The notes beneath the pieces were generated by a model that saw only the letters and a program-made list of their open reading frames with translations, did no database searches and was not told the DNA's origin. From positions 1-38,347 of the forward strand of contig JBDKTO010000101.1 in the NCBI GenBank assembly GCA_039680175.1: a stretch of DNA of 38,347 nucleotides. The letters run 5' to 3'. Position numbers and translations under genes: made by a program. Of the stretch, positions 6,615 to 15,144 are shown in pieces. How positions within the stretch are numbered: position 1 is the first letter of the stretch; the number at the start of each line of letters is the position of its first letter. This DNA is from Veillonellales bacterium. GTDB lineage: Bacteria; Bacillota; Negativicutes; JAAYSF01.

Positions 6615-6734
6615 TCAGTGCCGCACTATGCGAATTTTTCCAAGAGAAGAAAATTTAATTTTAACCCCGTCTTTCGTTGAAATTTTTGGTAAAATGCTGG
6701 TATTAACATCAATCCATTTTTTACTTTTTTTCAT
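6615..6734 (-). CDS. Small basic protein, 39 aa
   Basis: MKKSKKWIDVNTSILPKIST begins a Lys-rich 39-residue protein ending KIRIVRH. A very good ribosome site (AAAAAGGAGCTTAT) precedes ATG, the main reason to call it. It is divergent from the plus-strand gene at 6846 and its stop lies 4 nt past the U-run of the plus-strand terminator, so the two transcripts would meet there. No family is recognised. A small DNA- or RNA-binding regulator is possible but unproven. Confidence 0.55.
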   Translation of the reverse strand: MKKSKKWIDVNTSILPKISTKDGVKIKFSSLGKIRIVRH

Positions 6735-6765
6735 ATAAGCTCCTTTTTAAATGTTTTATTTCGGC

Positions 6766-6795
6766 TTGACAGCTACCTAATTTAAAAGATAGAAT
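6766..6795 (+). promoter_or_regulatory. Candidate promoter of the plus-strand cargo genes
   Basis: TTGACA (6766-6771), an 18-nt spacer and TAGAAT (6790-6795) lie about 50 bp upstream of the ATG at 6846. It gives the two plus-strand genes their own transcription, independent of the phage operons running the other way. Confidence 0.6.
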
Positions 6796-6845
6796 ACAAG
6801 TAATAATAAAAAACAATATAAACCAACCACAAACCACAAGAAACC

Positions 6846-7376
6846 ATGATTGATAATGCATTAAAATGGTTATCATTTTTTATCGGATCAGGAGTTCTTA
6901 TTTTTATAGCTCGGCTTATTTTTTCCGGCGGCAAATATTGTAAAACTGTTGATGCCCTCGAAAAAGATACCTCCGAAGCAAATAAAAAATTAGATACCCT
7001 TATTTTTTCATTTAACCGTTTAATTTCGAAACTTGAAAATTTTAAAGAACTAAGGGGTCTTGATGATATTTTCTTTAAAACCACCAGCCCCAAAAACCTT
7101 ACAGATTTAGGAAAACAAATGTTACAGGAAAGTGGTCTTGTCGCATTTATAACTTCCAACAAACAAGAGTTAATCCAAAAAGTTAAATCATCGAACCCAC
7201 AAACAGATTACGATGTTGAGCAAAAATCAATGGATGTGATGACTTCTCTTTCTGGCGATCAACGCCTGAATACCATTAAGGATTATGCTTTTAAGAATGG
7301 GAAAGACTTAATCCTTATGCTTATGGCTTCTGGTATTTACTTACGCGACATAATAATTTCAGAAAAACCTAATTAA
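6846..7376 (+). CDS. Membrane-anchored hypothetical protein (moron-like), 176 aa
   Basis: An N-terminal membrane anchor (residues 7-27, KWLSFFIGSGVLIFIARLIF) is followed by a short helical linker (EKDTSEANKKLDTLIFSFNRLI) and a soluble ~110-residue domain with TTSPKNLTDLGKQML and NPQTDYDVEQKSMDVM. The protein looks like a cellular membrane-attached hypothetical protein and not a virion part. It is the only long gene on the plus strand, has its own promoter and is followed by a tiny membrane gene. That is the signature of a moron, possibly for superinfection exclusion or host modification. The upstream purine-rich ACCACAAGAAACC is a weak ribosome site. Confidence 0.6.
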   Translation: MIDNALKWLSFFIGSGVLIFIARLIFSGGKYCKTVDALEKDTSEANKKLDTLIFSFNRLISKLENFKELRGLDDIFFKTTSPKNLTDLGKQMLQESGLVAFITSNKQELIQKVKSSNPQTDYDVEQKSMDVMTSLSGDQRLNTIKDYAFKNGKDLILMLMASGIYLRDIIISEKPN

Positions 7377-7410
7377 CAAAGAACAAATAAAAAAATAAGG
7401 AGATGAAATT

Positions 7411-7497
7411 ATGTGGACAATTGCCGGTGGAATTTTACTCGCATTTCTCATTATCGCTGTCATTGGTTCAATCTTTCAATATTTTACTGGCGGTTAA
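7411..7497 (+). CDS. Tiny membrane protein, 28 aa
   Basis: A single hydrophobic segment fills the protein (MWTIAGGILLAFLIIAVIGS, then IFQYFTGG). An excellent AAGGAGATGAAATT ribosome site supports it despite its size. It follows the 176-aa membrane gene by 34 nt and likely shares its transcript. It converges on the 423-aa ejection protein: both genes take their stop from the same TTAA (7494-7497). Confidence 0.6.
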   Translation: MWTIAGGILLAFLIIAVIGSIFQYFTGG

Positions 7498-8765
7498 CGC
7501 TTAACCCAAGTCAACGGATTTATTTTTTGTATCCTTGTATATGCTTGTGCTCCTCGTAATTTTTGACCTGTTTCTTTAGTAATCATTTGAGCAACCCTTC
7601 TTCCTTGTGTAGTATCTGTCAATCCACCTTTAGTTAAAAATCTTTCTCCTTTTGCAGTTTTCATCTCTGGTGCATATAAATCTATTGCTTCGTGCGTCAT
7701 TTGTTGATTTTCCTTAAAATTTCTGTATCTCATTTTTGCCGCAGAAAAAGCCTTATTGTTTATTTGGTCTGATACACTATTAAAAAAATCATTGGCGGCT
7801 TGTATGTCTTGTCTTTGCGCAGGAGTTGGTTTACCAGTATATTTTCCTCTTATGTTCTTATATTCAGCAACTATATCTTGCATACCTATTTCACCTTTGG
7901 GATTATTAGCCCACTTTCGAGAAATATTCTGGTATGCTTTTATTAACTTATTGTCAGCATTGGTAAATCCCCTTTGCAACGTTCCTTCGGGAGTTAAAAG
8001 ATTTTTCTTAGATAATGTTTCTTCTAACTTTTGAATAACATCAGCACCTTGAACGTTGCCAGTTCCTCCTTTTGGTAAATCTTCTATTGCTTGCCCAAAC
8101 GCTTTCCATTCTTGAGGAGCATATTTATTCCAAAAATTTTCTCTGATAGCATTAACTTTATTAGCTGGATAATCTCTTACTTTTGAAACTGTTTCCGTAG
8201 GTATTTTTCTTATATCTCTAACAATCTTCTTCCCCGCACTATCTATCATTTTTGTAGTTTTCCCTTTCGATAATCCTCCAGTCAACGCCGCCATTCCACC
8301 TAAACCAGTTAAAGCAGAAATAGGTTCATTTAGAATGCCTCCAAATCCCGTTGTTCTTATCCAATCCCCTAATTGCGCCTGTCTTTGCCCCTTGAGTGCT
8401 TTAAACGCTTCTGTGGGTATCATAGCTGGCTGGTTGCGCTGCACAGCTAACCCTGCCGCTGCAATGGGGGCTTCTGCTGTACCAAAAACAGCGCTTCCTA
8501 CATCTTGTTGGTTTCTCATAAAAGAAAGTGGCCCCACAGGATTAAACAAAGATTTTATAGGGTGTTGTTGTAATTCCTGCGCTGAATTTATTAACCCTTG
8601 AAACTGTGAGCCACGTTCTTTTATCTTTTGTTCTGTTCTCGCAAGATTAGGCAAAAATGCTTCTTTCTTCGGCATTACTTCTGGCTCAATAGCAGTTCCC
8701 TCATCTAAATAAGTTATTTTCGCTTTTCTTGTCACCGGTGCTTCATCTAAATATATTATCGACAT
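7494..8765 (-). CDS. Putative ejection/internal virion protein, 423 aa
   Basis: The third of three consecutive genes that resemble podovirus DNA-ejection proteins: long, helical, Gln/Ala/Lys-rich and with a central Gly/Ala-rich hydrophobic stretch (about residues 145-165, SALTGLGGMAALTGGLSKG) that could insert into a membrane. The N terminus repeats a short motif (IIYLDEAPVTRK then ITYLDEGTAIEP). No enzymatic motif is seen. A TTAGGAGTTGATCA site precedes ATG. It ends the virion operon, which fits an ejection-protein role. Confidence 0.55.
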   Translation of the reverse strand: MSIIYLDEAPVTRKAKITYLDEGTAIEPEVMPKKEAFLPNLARTEQKIKERGSQFQGLINSAQELQQHPIKSLFNPVGPLSFMRNQQDVGSAVFGTAEAPIAAAGLAVQRNQPAMIPTEAFKALKGQRQAQLGDWIRTTGFGGILNEPISALTGLGGMAALTGGLSKGKTTKMIDSAGKKIVRDIRKIPTETVSKVRDYPANKVNAIRENFWNKYAPQEWKAFGQAIEDLPKGGTGNVQGADVIQKLEETLSKKNLLTPEGTLQRGFTNADNKLIKAYQNISRKWANNPKGEIGMQDIVAEYKNIRGKYTGKPTPAQRQDIQAANDFFNSVSDQINNKAFSAAKMRYRNFKENQQMTHEAIDLYAPEMKTAKGERFLTKGGLTDTTQGRRVAQMITKETGQKLRGAQAYTRIQKINPLTWVKR

Positions 8766-8775
8766 TGATCAACTC

Positions 8776-9936
8776 CTAATTTATTATCGCCCTGCGTCCA
8801 CCTATCATTACTTCACCTTTGTAGCCTGATGCTTCGGCTTCTTGTTCGTTGGTGAAAGAAGGTGTACTACCTCCTGCTGTTTGCGTAGGAATAACCTCTT
8901 GCCCTTTCTTTTGGGTATATGACTGTATCCTTGAATTTAAAAAATTGTTAAGTTCTTCTTTTTTAGTCGTCCTTTGTTTTGTAGTGTCAGAAAACCCTGG
9001 CATTAAGTTATACGCTCTTTTTATATCCTGACTATTTAAAACACCTTTCTCTCCTAAACTGCGTATCATCATGGATACCGTACCATCAAGAAATTGCTGG
9101 TATGTAATCGCGTTTTCATCGGATACACCTAAAAGCCGTTGAGGCCTTACCCCAAATATAGTTGCGCTTCCTGCCTTTCTTCCAACACCAGCACTCTCTG
9201 CTTCTTTTGGAGTATTCGCGGATGGTATCAATTTATCTGCGGTTGTCCACGCAGCGTCTATCATTCCTTTTGCTTCGTTTGAAAGGTTTGTCGCTTCGAT
9301 TTTCATCTGTGACATTTTTTTATCTGCCGCAATATTTCCTGGTGTTTCTTTGTTGTTTTTTGTTATTTTATATACTTTCCCTGTAGCCTCATCCCTCCAA
9401 AAACCTTCGGGTACTGCGCCAGTAGGTATTGTTTTATCCGGTGTCTTTGCAGGAAGTCTGTAAACCTTTCCCGTTGCTTCATCGCGCCAAAACCCTTCTG
9501 GCACTGTAGTCTTCAAAGGAGTTGCTTGAGGATTACTTTCTAATGGTTGCTCCCCAACATTTTCTTGCACTTCTTCAATAGGTACTTTGTAAATTTTTCC
9601 TGATGTTCTATCTCTCCAAAGTCCTGGGGGTAGACTTTCCTCACTATAATTTGCTTGAGGCTTCTCTCTTAATCTTTGTTTCAATGTTTCTCGTACTATA
9701 AAATCATTCAAATCATTTCCTCTTGTCCTCTGTACCGGCTGCAATCCCCCTCTCTGTAAAAATACATTTCCTACGTTTTGTAAGGTGTCCTGAACTGCAT
9801 TTGCCCTGCTGTTTTTCTGCTGTGCTTCAAGCTGTTGAATATTTGCTTGCAATTCTTCATCGCTCATATTCTTGAGCCAATCGGGGCGAGAGCCTAATGA
9901 TTTCATCCTGGTTATAGCGTTAATCACATCTGCCAT
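8776..9936 (-). CDS. Putative ejection/internal virion protein with WRD repeats, 386 aa
   Basis: Three copies of a ~17-residue motif of the form (V/L)PxG(F/L)WRDxx(T/S)GK(V/I)Y lie at about residues 102-118, 145-161 and 175-191, separated by Pro/Thr/Gln-rich linkers. The remainder is helical, with a domain at about 210-340 (NLSNEAKGMIDAAWTTAD; YQQFLDGTVSMMIRSLGEKG). It sits between two other ejection-like proteins, so a role in the injected core is probable. The WRD motif may bind another virion component or DNA. AGGAGAAATAATT precedes ATG. Confidence 0.55.
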   Translation of the reverse strand: MADVINAITRMKSLGSRPDWLKNMSDEELQANIQQLEAQQKNSRANAVQDTLQNVGNVFLQRGGLQPVQRTRGNDLNDFIVRETLKQRLREKPQANYSEESLPPGLWRDRTSGKIYKVPIEEVQENVGEQPLESNPQATPLKTTVPEGFWRDEATGKVYRLPAKTPDKTIPTGAVPEGFWRDEATGKVYKITKNNKETPGNIAADKKMSQMKIEATNLSNEAKGMIDAAWTTADKLIPSANTPKEAESAGVGRKAGSATIFGVRPQRLLGVSDENAITYQQFLDGTVSMMIRSLGEKGVLNSQDIKRAYNLMPGFSDTTKQRTTKKEELNNFLNSRIQSYTQKKGQEVIPTQTAGGSTPSFTNEQEAEASGYKGEVMIGGRRAIIN

Positions 9937-9947
9937 AATTATTTCTC

Positions 9948-10670
9948 CTAATTACCATATCCTGTGGTTACGTATGGTTTATTATTTCTTGTAGATAATT
10001 CTTGTTTAAGCCAATCAAGCATCTGGTCTTGTTGCCCCATTCCGTATATCCCACTCCCTACACTGAACGCAGTACCTATCGCCTGATTGATATTTGCTTG
10101 ATTTTGTGCATTCGCATTAGTTTGCCTATTCTGGTCATAATTAAAATTTCCCACATTGAATTGGTTTTCTAATCCTGCGTTTTGCGCCCCTATCCCTGCC
10201 TCACTTCTGGCAAAATCACCAGCGAGATTTTCATAGCGAGCTGTATCTGATTTAGTCTGTAAAAGATTTTTAAGATAAGCGTCAGCCATTATGCTGTTTA
10301 TGTCTCGTTCCTTTTGAGCGTAAGCCTGCCCTATATCGCGGGCTGCAATAGTTGAACGTGATAGTCCTCTTGCTCCATAGGAAGCCTCAAGCGCTGGTTT
10401 TTCTCTTAAATCCCACCCTGCGTTACGTTCAGCGATAAAAGGGCTTGTGGCCTTATCTATATAGTCAGTTGGGAAACCTATTCCCGCTCCTTGATTAAGA
10501 GCGGCAAGGATACGATTATTCAAAGTTTTTCCTGTTTCGTAATCCGTGAGTTGCGGAGCCTTAACAACATCTGGAAAAGAACCAGTATTTTTTTTCTGTG
10601 TAGCTTTACCGATACCATAAGACAATCCACCCGCTGCAAGAGCCGCTAAAGCCGGAATAAAAAAACCCAT
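9948..10670 (-). CDS. Putative ejection/internal virion protein, 240 aa
   Basis: The N terminus is hydrophobic and glycine-rich (MGFFIPALAALAAGGLSYGI), followed by an Ala/Gln/Asn-rich helical body (YGARGLSRSTIAARDIGQAY, ANAQNQANINQAIGTAFSVG). This is common in the small ejection proteins of P22-like and other podoviruses. I place the start at the ATG at 10670 because GGAGGTAAGT immediately precedes it. An upstream in-frame start would overlap the Cys-cluster gene. It is the first of three adjacent ejection candidates. Confidence 0.6.
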   Translation of the reverse strand: MGFFIPALAALAAGGLSYGIGKATQKKNTGSFPDVVKAPQLTDYETGKTLNNRILAALNQGAGIGFPTDYIDKATSPFIAERNAGWDLREKPALEASYGARGLSRSTIAARDIGQAYAQKERDINSIMADAYLKNLLQTKSDTARYENLAGDFARSEAGIGAQNAGLENQFNVGNFNYDQNRQTNANAQNQANINQAIGTAFSVGSGIYGMGQQDQMLDWLKQELSTRNNKPYVTTGYGN

Positions 10671-10672
10671 AC

Positions 10673-10882
10673 TTACCTCCGATAGCCGCACTTAAGCGGC
10701 AACAAATTTAATTCTTCCATTTTTTGCGCTGTTAAGCACCAAGATGGACGATTATTATAAATAGAACATAAATTATCTTTTGTGAGGTGTTTACAAACCA
10801 TGTCAGTTTTTAATTTATTTCCTTTGTCATCATAAAACGTAAGATAACAACACGTTCCGCATCGTTTACATTTGTCTTCCAT
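10673..10882 (-). CDS. CxxCxxCC cysteine-cluster (YkgJ-like) protein, 69 aa
   Basis: The pattern CKRCGTCC at residues 5-12, then CKHL (30), C at 39 followed by IYNNRP, C at 49 and C at 65 matches the zinc/iron-chelating CxxCxxCC family (YkgJ type, PF03692). Members bind metal, but their function is poorly defined. It is very short for the family, near the minimal domain. It is embedded in the virion operon, starting at the stop of the 75-aa gene (TAATG) and ending 2 nt before the first ejection-like gene, so a part in virion assembly or redox/metal handling is possible. Confidence 0.8.
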   Translation of the reverse strand: MEDKCKRCGTCCYLTFYDDKGNKLKTDMVCKHLTKDNLCSIYNNRPSWCLTAQKMEELNLLPLKCGYRR

Positions 10883-11109
10883 TACGTTATCGCAACAGTA
10901 CTCCCAGGTGTAAAAACTAAAATAGTCGAGCCAACTCTCTGATATAAAACATTGCTATATACGCCCCATTCATAATCTTTAAGTAAAGGAGCAGTTGCCG
11001 TCGGAGCGGCGCTCAACGTTAAAACTTTTCCCTGTGCTTCTTGAAAAATATGGTTAAGGACATTTTTTGTTTCATCATCTTTTACTAAATTTGTTGACAC
11101 TTCAAGCAT
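10882..11109 (-). CDS. Hypothetical virion-operon protein, 75 aa
   Basis: A short helical N terminus (NLVKDDETKNVLNHIFQEAQ) is followed by beta-rich text (YEWGVYSNVLYQRVGSTILVFTPGST). The second part reads like a small beta-barrel or domain of a tail protein. A GAGGAATATTGAT site precedes ATG. It lies between the signal-peptide appendage protein and the Cys-cluster protein. I cannot assign a family. Confidence 0.6.
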   Translation of the reverse strand: MLEVSTNLVKDDETKNVLNHIFQEAQGKVLTLSAAPTATAPLLKDYEWGVYSNVLYQRVGSTILVFTPGSTVAIT

Positions 11110-11110
11110 A

Positions 11111-12433
11111 TCAATATTCCTCTATTTCTAACATCCTTGGCCCCTCAATAGTGGCATTCTGATACACATAGTTATTTGCCGAAGGTTTCCATTTTGCGTC
11201 TATGGTATGCGTTCCCGCAGACAATGTTCCATACCACTTAACATTGATATTATTTGTTGATACCGCAGCGCCATCGGCGAATTTCGCTGTTTCCGAAGTC
11301 AAACCAACGCTATCCGCGGAGATGGCAAAATTTACCGTTTTAGTATTAGCGTTATCGCCGTTAAATCTACCCGTAAATGTTATTTTCACCGGTCTTCCGC
11401 TGGAATAAAACCTCGCTTCCATGTCTGGTATAGTTCGATGCGCGGTGTTATAATTTGTGCTTGTGTCGGTATATCCCCTGATGACAACATGATTAGGAGC
11501 GTCACCACCTAAACCCCTATATGCTCCTATGCTATCAACTGATATTGTGCTTGCCGAAGGAGCATAGCACCAGCCAACTAATCGCTCCCCAGTGACACCA
11601 GTAGCGTCTGTGGCTGAAGTAGAAGCTATACCTTCAAAATTGTTAGAGTTATCATCATCGGCAACGGCGTAAATATAATAATAGCCTTGCGCTAATGAAC
11701 CGGTATCAAGACCTCCGCGCCCAGATGCTGCAAAACTTACATTAGCGTTGGCAGTATTTCTTCGTACTTTCCCAGCGCTTGAGCCAAATTCTATTTCACC
11801 CCTTCCGATAGTAACCAATGTAGCCGTTCCAGCATCTCTCGAAAGTAACGCACCAGATTTTATATCTTGGTACACCCGCAAATTAGGAGGCGTAAGTTGG
11901 CGCATATCGGTTACGGAAGTAATCGATGTTGCGTCAGTAACAACCTTTGCCAATAATAAAGAATTTAGAGGATTTGACGGTTGCGTCGCCCCATTCGCCA
12001 CAGCCGAATACTGGAAGGCTCCAGTGTTGTCTATATAGACATAAGTATCTCTGCTTGCCGTATATGTTTTAGACGTTGCATTCGTTACTATTCTTGCTCC
12101 GGTAACGTAACTTGTTCCCGCTGAAATATCAGAAATCAATGTCGCTGATGTAGCAGGCAACATTCCTGTATACGTCCAATCTCCTATACCCTCGGTGTAC
12201 CAATTAGAAAATTTAATCGCCGTAGCAAGGTCAGCGTCAGTCACTCCAGAGTCAAGAAGATTTGTGGCATCTATGTTCCCATTGTAATCGTTATAGATTT
12301 TGCTATAAGCATCATTTAAGTAGGCATAAGATACTCCTGTGTCACTGGTTAACGCATTGTAACTTATTATCGCTGCATTACCGATGTTCAACGGAGATAT
12401 GGAAATCAATAAAAAAAATAAAAACTTTCTCAT
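11111..12433 (-). CDS. Signal-peptide appendage/tail-fibre-like protein, 440 aa
   Basis: A Sec signal (MRKFLFFLLISISPLNIGNA, cleavage before AIIS) is followed by Ser/Thr/Ala/Asn/Gly-rich beta text without long helices. It includes a segment found in many phage fibre or baseplate-like proteins (NSLLLAKVVTDATSITSVTD, then RQLTPPNLRV). The last ~110 residues look like a carbohydrate-binding-type beta-sandwich (PVKITFTGRFNGDNANTKTV; HTIDAKWKPSANNYVYQNAT). TAGGAGGAAAGA precedes ATG. The position directly after the propeller-like tail protein suggests a virion appendage, and the signal peptide is unexpected for that role. Confidence 0.6.
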   Translation of the reverse strand: MRKFLFFLLISISPLNIGNAAIISYNALTSDTGVSYAYLNDAYSKIYNDYNGNIDATNLLDSGVTDADLATAIKFSNWYTEGIGDWTYTGMLPATSATLISDISAGTSYVTGARIVTNATSKTYTASRDTYVYIDNTGAFQYSAVANGATQPSNPLNSLLLAKVVTDATSITSVTDMRQLTPPNLRVYQDIKSGALLSRDAGTATLVTIGRGEIEFGSSAGKVRRNTANANVSFAASGRGGLDTGSLAQGYYYIYAVADDDNSNNFEGIASTSATDATGVTGERLVGWCYAPSASTISVDSIGAYRGLGGDAPNHVVIRGYTDTSTNYNTAHRTIPDMEARFYSSGRPVKITFTGRFNGDNANTKTVNFAISADSVGLTSETAKFADGAAVSTNNINVKWYGTLSAGTHTIDAKWKPSANNYVYQNATIEGPRMLEIEEY

Positions 12434-12442
12434 TCTTTCCTC

Positions 12443-13945
12443 CTAAACATATTGGTTACGTATTATATATTTTGGCAATGACTTAAACGCTATACTGTAA
12501 AATTCCAACTCAGTGCCTCCGTTGTTTTCGTATATCTCAAACGATATAGAATTTCCTCTTCGATAATTACATAGAGGCACTATCCTATCGTTAAGCAAAG
12601 AGCTGTTTGATAAATGGATAGACCCCACATCCCTCGTTTCCCCCCGTACGCTTAGATTTGAAGACGCGCCGATAGAGTATCTTCCGTTAAGAAAATATTT
12701 GAATATAGCGTTTAAAGAATAATGCCCTGGTTTTGCCTTTATGAAAAAATCAAGGAAGTCATGTACCATATCCTCGCTTACCACCACTTCAGCAGTCCTT
12801 ACGATAGTCTCAATCGCTGTGCTGTCAAAATCCCAGCCGCGATTATGATACATAAGACAGCCAATATCAGAACGTCCGGTAAGAAGTTCGTTACTATCCC
12901 CCTGTTGATTCATCACCGCATAACTTAAAACATTAGAGCCTTTTACCAGGCTCCACTTAGGTTTACCGTCAGCTTGCGGTTCTGTTATGCAATAAATAAG
13001 TTCACAGTTATTAGAATCAATTGGTGATTCTCTGTGTTTGAAAGCAAAACGGAATAATCCGTTATGCACGGCCATACAAACACTTTCAATCGAGTCGTAC
13101 GTGGTATCTATTATTTCCCTTAAACGTATATCAGCTTCGGTAAGGTTCATTATCGAAGACTCTGAACCTCCGAAAAAATATAGTTCTTTGTCAAATTCAT
13201 TCAAAAATATGAATCCAGAACCTACCGCACATATCGCCCGCTTACTTGCCAGACCATATTTTGTAGTTATGCAGCGAGCTTGGAATGAGGAAGGAGTCCT
13301 TCCAAGTAATTCATAGATGGAATTATTTTTAAAAATGTAAATAGTATCATTGGCTCCTTTAACCACAGCTATATTGATTGAATCTTGAGCGTTACCGATT
13401 AAAATAGTGTCTTCTATGGTTTCAGGAGTTATTTCTTCTGAATAATCCAAATCAGAACTATTGTTTTTTATATAGAATACCCTGTCTAAATGTTCAACCG
13501 CAGCCATGATGTCGGCGTCAAGCGTTGTTCTTTCAAACGTATATGAACCATTACCGTCATACTTGTAAGGAGTTTCTAAGCCGGTAAATGAATAAAGTAT
13601 GGAATTTCCGCTGACTTGAAACGTTAAGTCAGTAGGTATTGCATTTGTAGGAAACCCACCTTGAGCCAATGTCAATGCCCCTGTAACATCATTGCCAGAA
13701 TAAAAAGAACCATTTGAAAAACAAATCGTCCGTTTTACAAACGTTCCGTCACCTCGTTTATGGTATGAACGCTTGACATAAGGGATTTTATTCGTTAATG
13801 CTGTGGGGTTATACCTGGTTGTTCCGCCTACTTTTGTTATCTTATTGTCGCGCACTATATAGTTTTGCAAAACGCTACACTTGCCCTCACCTATTAAGTG
13901 CGCCGGTCTTGTTCTACACCATCCATTATTAAAAGTTACTATCAT
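12443..13945 (-). CDS. Tail tube/stabilisation protein, beta-propeller-like, 500 aa
   Basis: The sequence is beta-rich throughout with recurring short blades (KITKVGGTTRYN; GNSILYSFTGLETPYKYDG; ANDTIYIFKNNSIYELLGR; GSGFIFLNEFDKELYFFGG). It resembles podovirus tail hub or stabilisation proteins that sit below the adaptor, such as P22 gp10-like or T7 tail-tubular-B-like proteins. No signal peptide. The start overlaps the stop of the O-antigen polymerase gene by 4 nt. Family assignment is by shape and position, so the exact name is uncertain. Confidence 0.6.
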   Translation of the reverse strand: MIVTFNNGWCRTRPAHLIGEGKCSVLQNYIVRDNKITKVGGTTRYNPTALTNKIPYVKRSYHKRGDGTFVKRTICFSNGSFYSGNDVTGALTLAQGGFPTNAIPTDLTFQVSGNSILYSFTGLETPYKYDGNGSYTFERTTLDADIMAAVEHLDRVFYIKNNSSDLDYSEEITPETIEDTILIGNAQDSINIAVVKGANDTIYIFKNNSIYELLGRTPSSFQARCITTKYGLASKRAICAVGSGFIFLNEFDKELYFFGGSESSIMNLTEADIRLREIIDTTYDSIESVCMAVHNGLFRFAFKHRESPIDSNNCELIYCITEPQADGKPKWSLVKGSNVLSYAVMNQQGDSNELLTGRSDIGCLMYHNRGWDFDSTAIETIVRTAEVVVSEDMVHDFLDFFIKAKPGHYSLNAIFKYFLNGRYSIGASSNLSVRGETRDVGSIHLSNSSLLNDRIVPLCNYRRGNSISFEIYENNGGTELEFYSIAFKSLPKYIIRNQYV

Positions 13946-15144
13946 ATAAGTATTTGTTCTTCGTTATTTGTCGATATATAAAAAAACGCCAAGAGTAAAG
14001 GCGCAATATGCGCTATTCTCGCTAAATGAAATGGAAATTGCGTTTGCATGAAAATAAATAAGGCGACAATGCTTGCCATGCTCGCCACAGTTTCTTTTGA
14101 CATCTTGCTTTTGATGAAACGCTGCCATAGGTGATAAAGAAATATTCCCAATAATATCAACCCCATTATCCCCGTTTCATAGAACAACCAAAGAACCTCA
14201 TTGTGCGGATGATCCCAAAAATCAAAAATCTTTCCATCAAGTTTAAATTTTTCTACCATTTCCCTCGAAGGAGCCCCTTTAATAAATAAACCTTCATCGG
14301 TTAGTATTGCTTTTACCGCTTTATTGTTCATTACCGGCTTTAAATACCTTCCGTCTCCTTTCATCTTTGGTACTCTGAACGAATCAAGCCCATGTCCGGT
14401 AAGCGGCTTACGGAATGAATCTTGTGTAACTATTTTCCACATAGCAACCCTTGTTCCCTGCATACCCATAGGATTATCAATGAAGACTATAAAAGATACG
14501 ACCGCGGAGATTGTCGGTATCAATAACCACCAGAATAAAATCCTTCGTTTATACCAAAGATAAAAAAATGTAGCCACCGTAGCCCCGATATATGCTCCAG
14601 TACTCCAAGAGAATATAAGCGGTATGAATAAAAGAAAAGCCGTCCAGCTAAAAGTGATTAGCAAGGGGATAACAATAGCAAAGTATCCACCCATAACTGC
14701 TTCTAACGCGAAGAAAGAGGAATGCGGGGTTATACCTTGGTCTTTTAAAACTATTCCACGTAAATCAAAATCGAAATATTGTAAGGCTAAATACAAAACT
14801 CCTGCTCCAGCCACCCAAGATATACCTTTGATAAGAAATTGAATATCTTGTTTATTTAACGTTTTTAAAGCCGTGTAATATATCATAAGCCCAAGGAAAG
14901 CATTAAAGGCTATACTCCACCCTGAAAGATGGATTAGATAGGTTATGAATACCCACGCCATAAGCAAAGAGAACCAAAGATTGAATTTATCACGCTTTAA
15001 CGATTTATTACCAAAAGCAAGACCAGCGCCTATCAAGATAATACTTGATATTTGAAAAATAAATTCCTGTGATTGCCGTATCTCCTGGTTAACGATATAC
15101 GAAACAGGATTAAGTAGTAAAAAAATCAGAAATAAATATTTCAT
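13942..15144 (-). CDS. O-antigen ligase/polymerase-family membrane protein, 400 aa
   Basis: Roughly 10-12 hydrophobic segments cover the protein. A large non-membrane loop lies at about residues 226-310 before WDHPHNEVLWLFYETGIMGL. The GTRVAMWKIV, GHGLDSFRVP and HPHNEVL motifs are characteristic of the Wzy_C/WaaL superfamily (O-antigen polymerases and ligases), which have key Arg and His residues in the periplasmic loop. It would act in the host inner membrane on undecaprenyl-linked glycans. It is unusual here because it sits inside the virion operon, with 4-nt overlaps to the adaptor gene upstream and the tail gene downstream. The likely role is surface-polysaccharide alteration (serotype conversion or superinfection exclusion). 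Confidence 0.85.
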   Translation of the reverse strand: MKYLFLIFLLLNPVSYIVNQEIRQSQEFIFQISSIILIGAGLAFGNKSLKRDKFNLWFSLLMAWVFITYLIHLSGWSIAFNAFLGLMIYYTALKTLNKQDIQFLIKGISWVAGAGVLYLALQYFDFDLRGIVLKDQGITPHSSFFALEAVMGGYFAIVIPLLITFSWTAFLLFIPLIFSWSTGAYIGATVATFFYLWYKRRILFWWLLIPTISAVVSFIVFIDNPMGMQGTRVAMWKIVTQDSFRKPLTGHGLDSFRVPKMKGDGRYLKPVMNNKAVKAILTDEGLFIKGAPSREMVEKFKLDGKIFDFWDHPHNEVLWLFYETGIMGLILLGIFLYHLWQRFIKSKMSKETVASMASIVALFIFMQTQFPFHLARIAHIAPLLLAFFYISTNNEEQILI

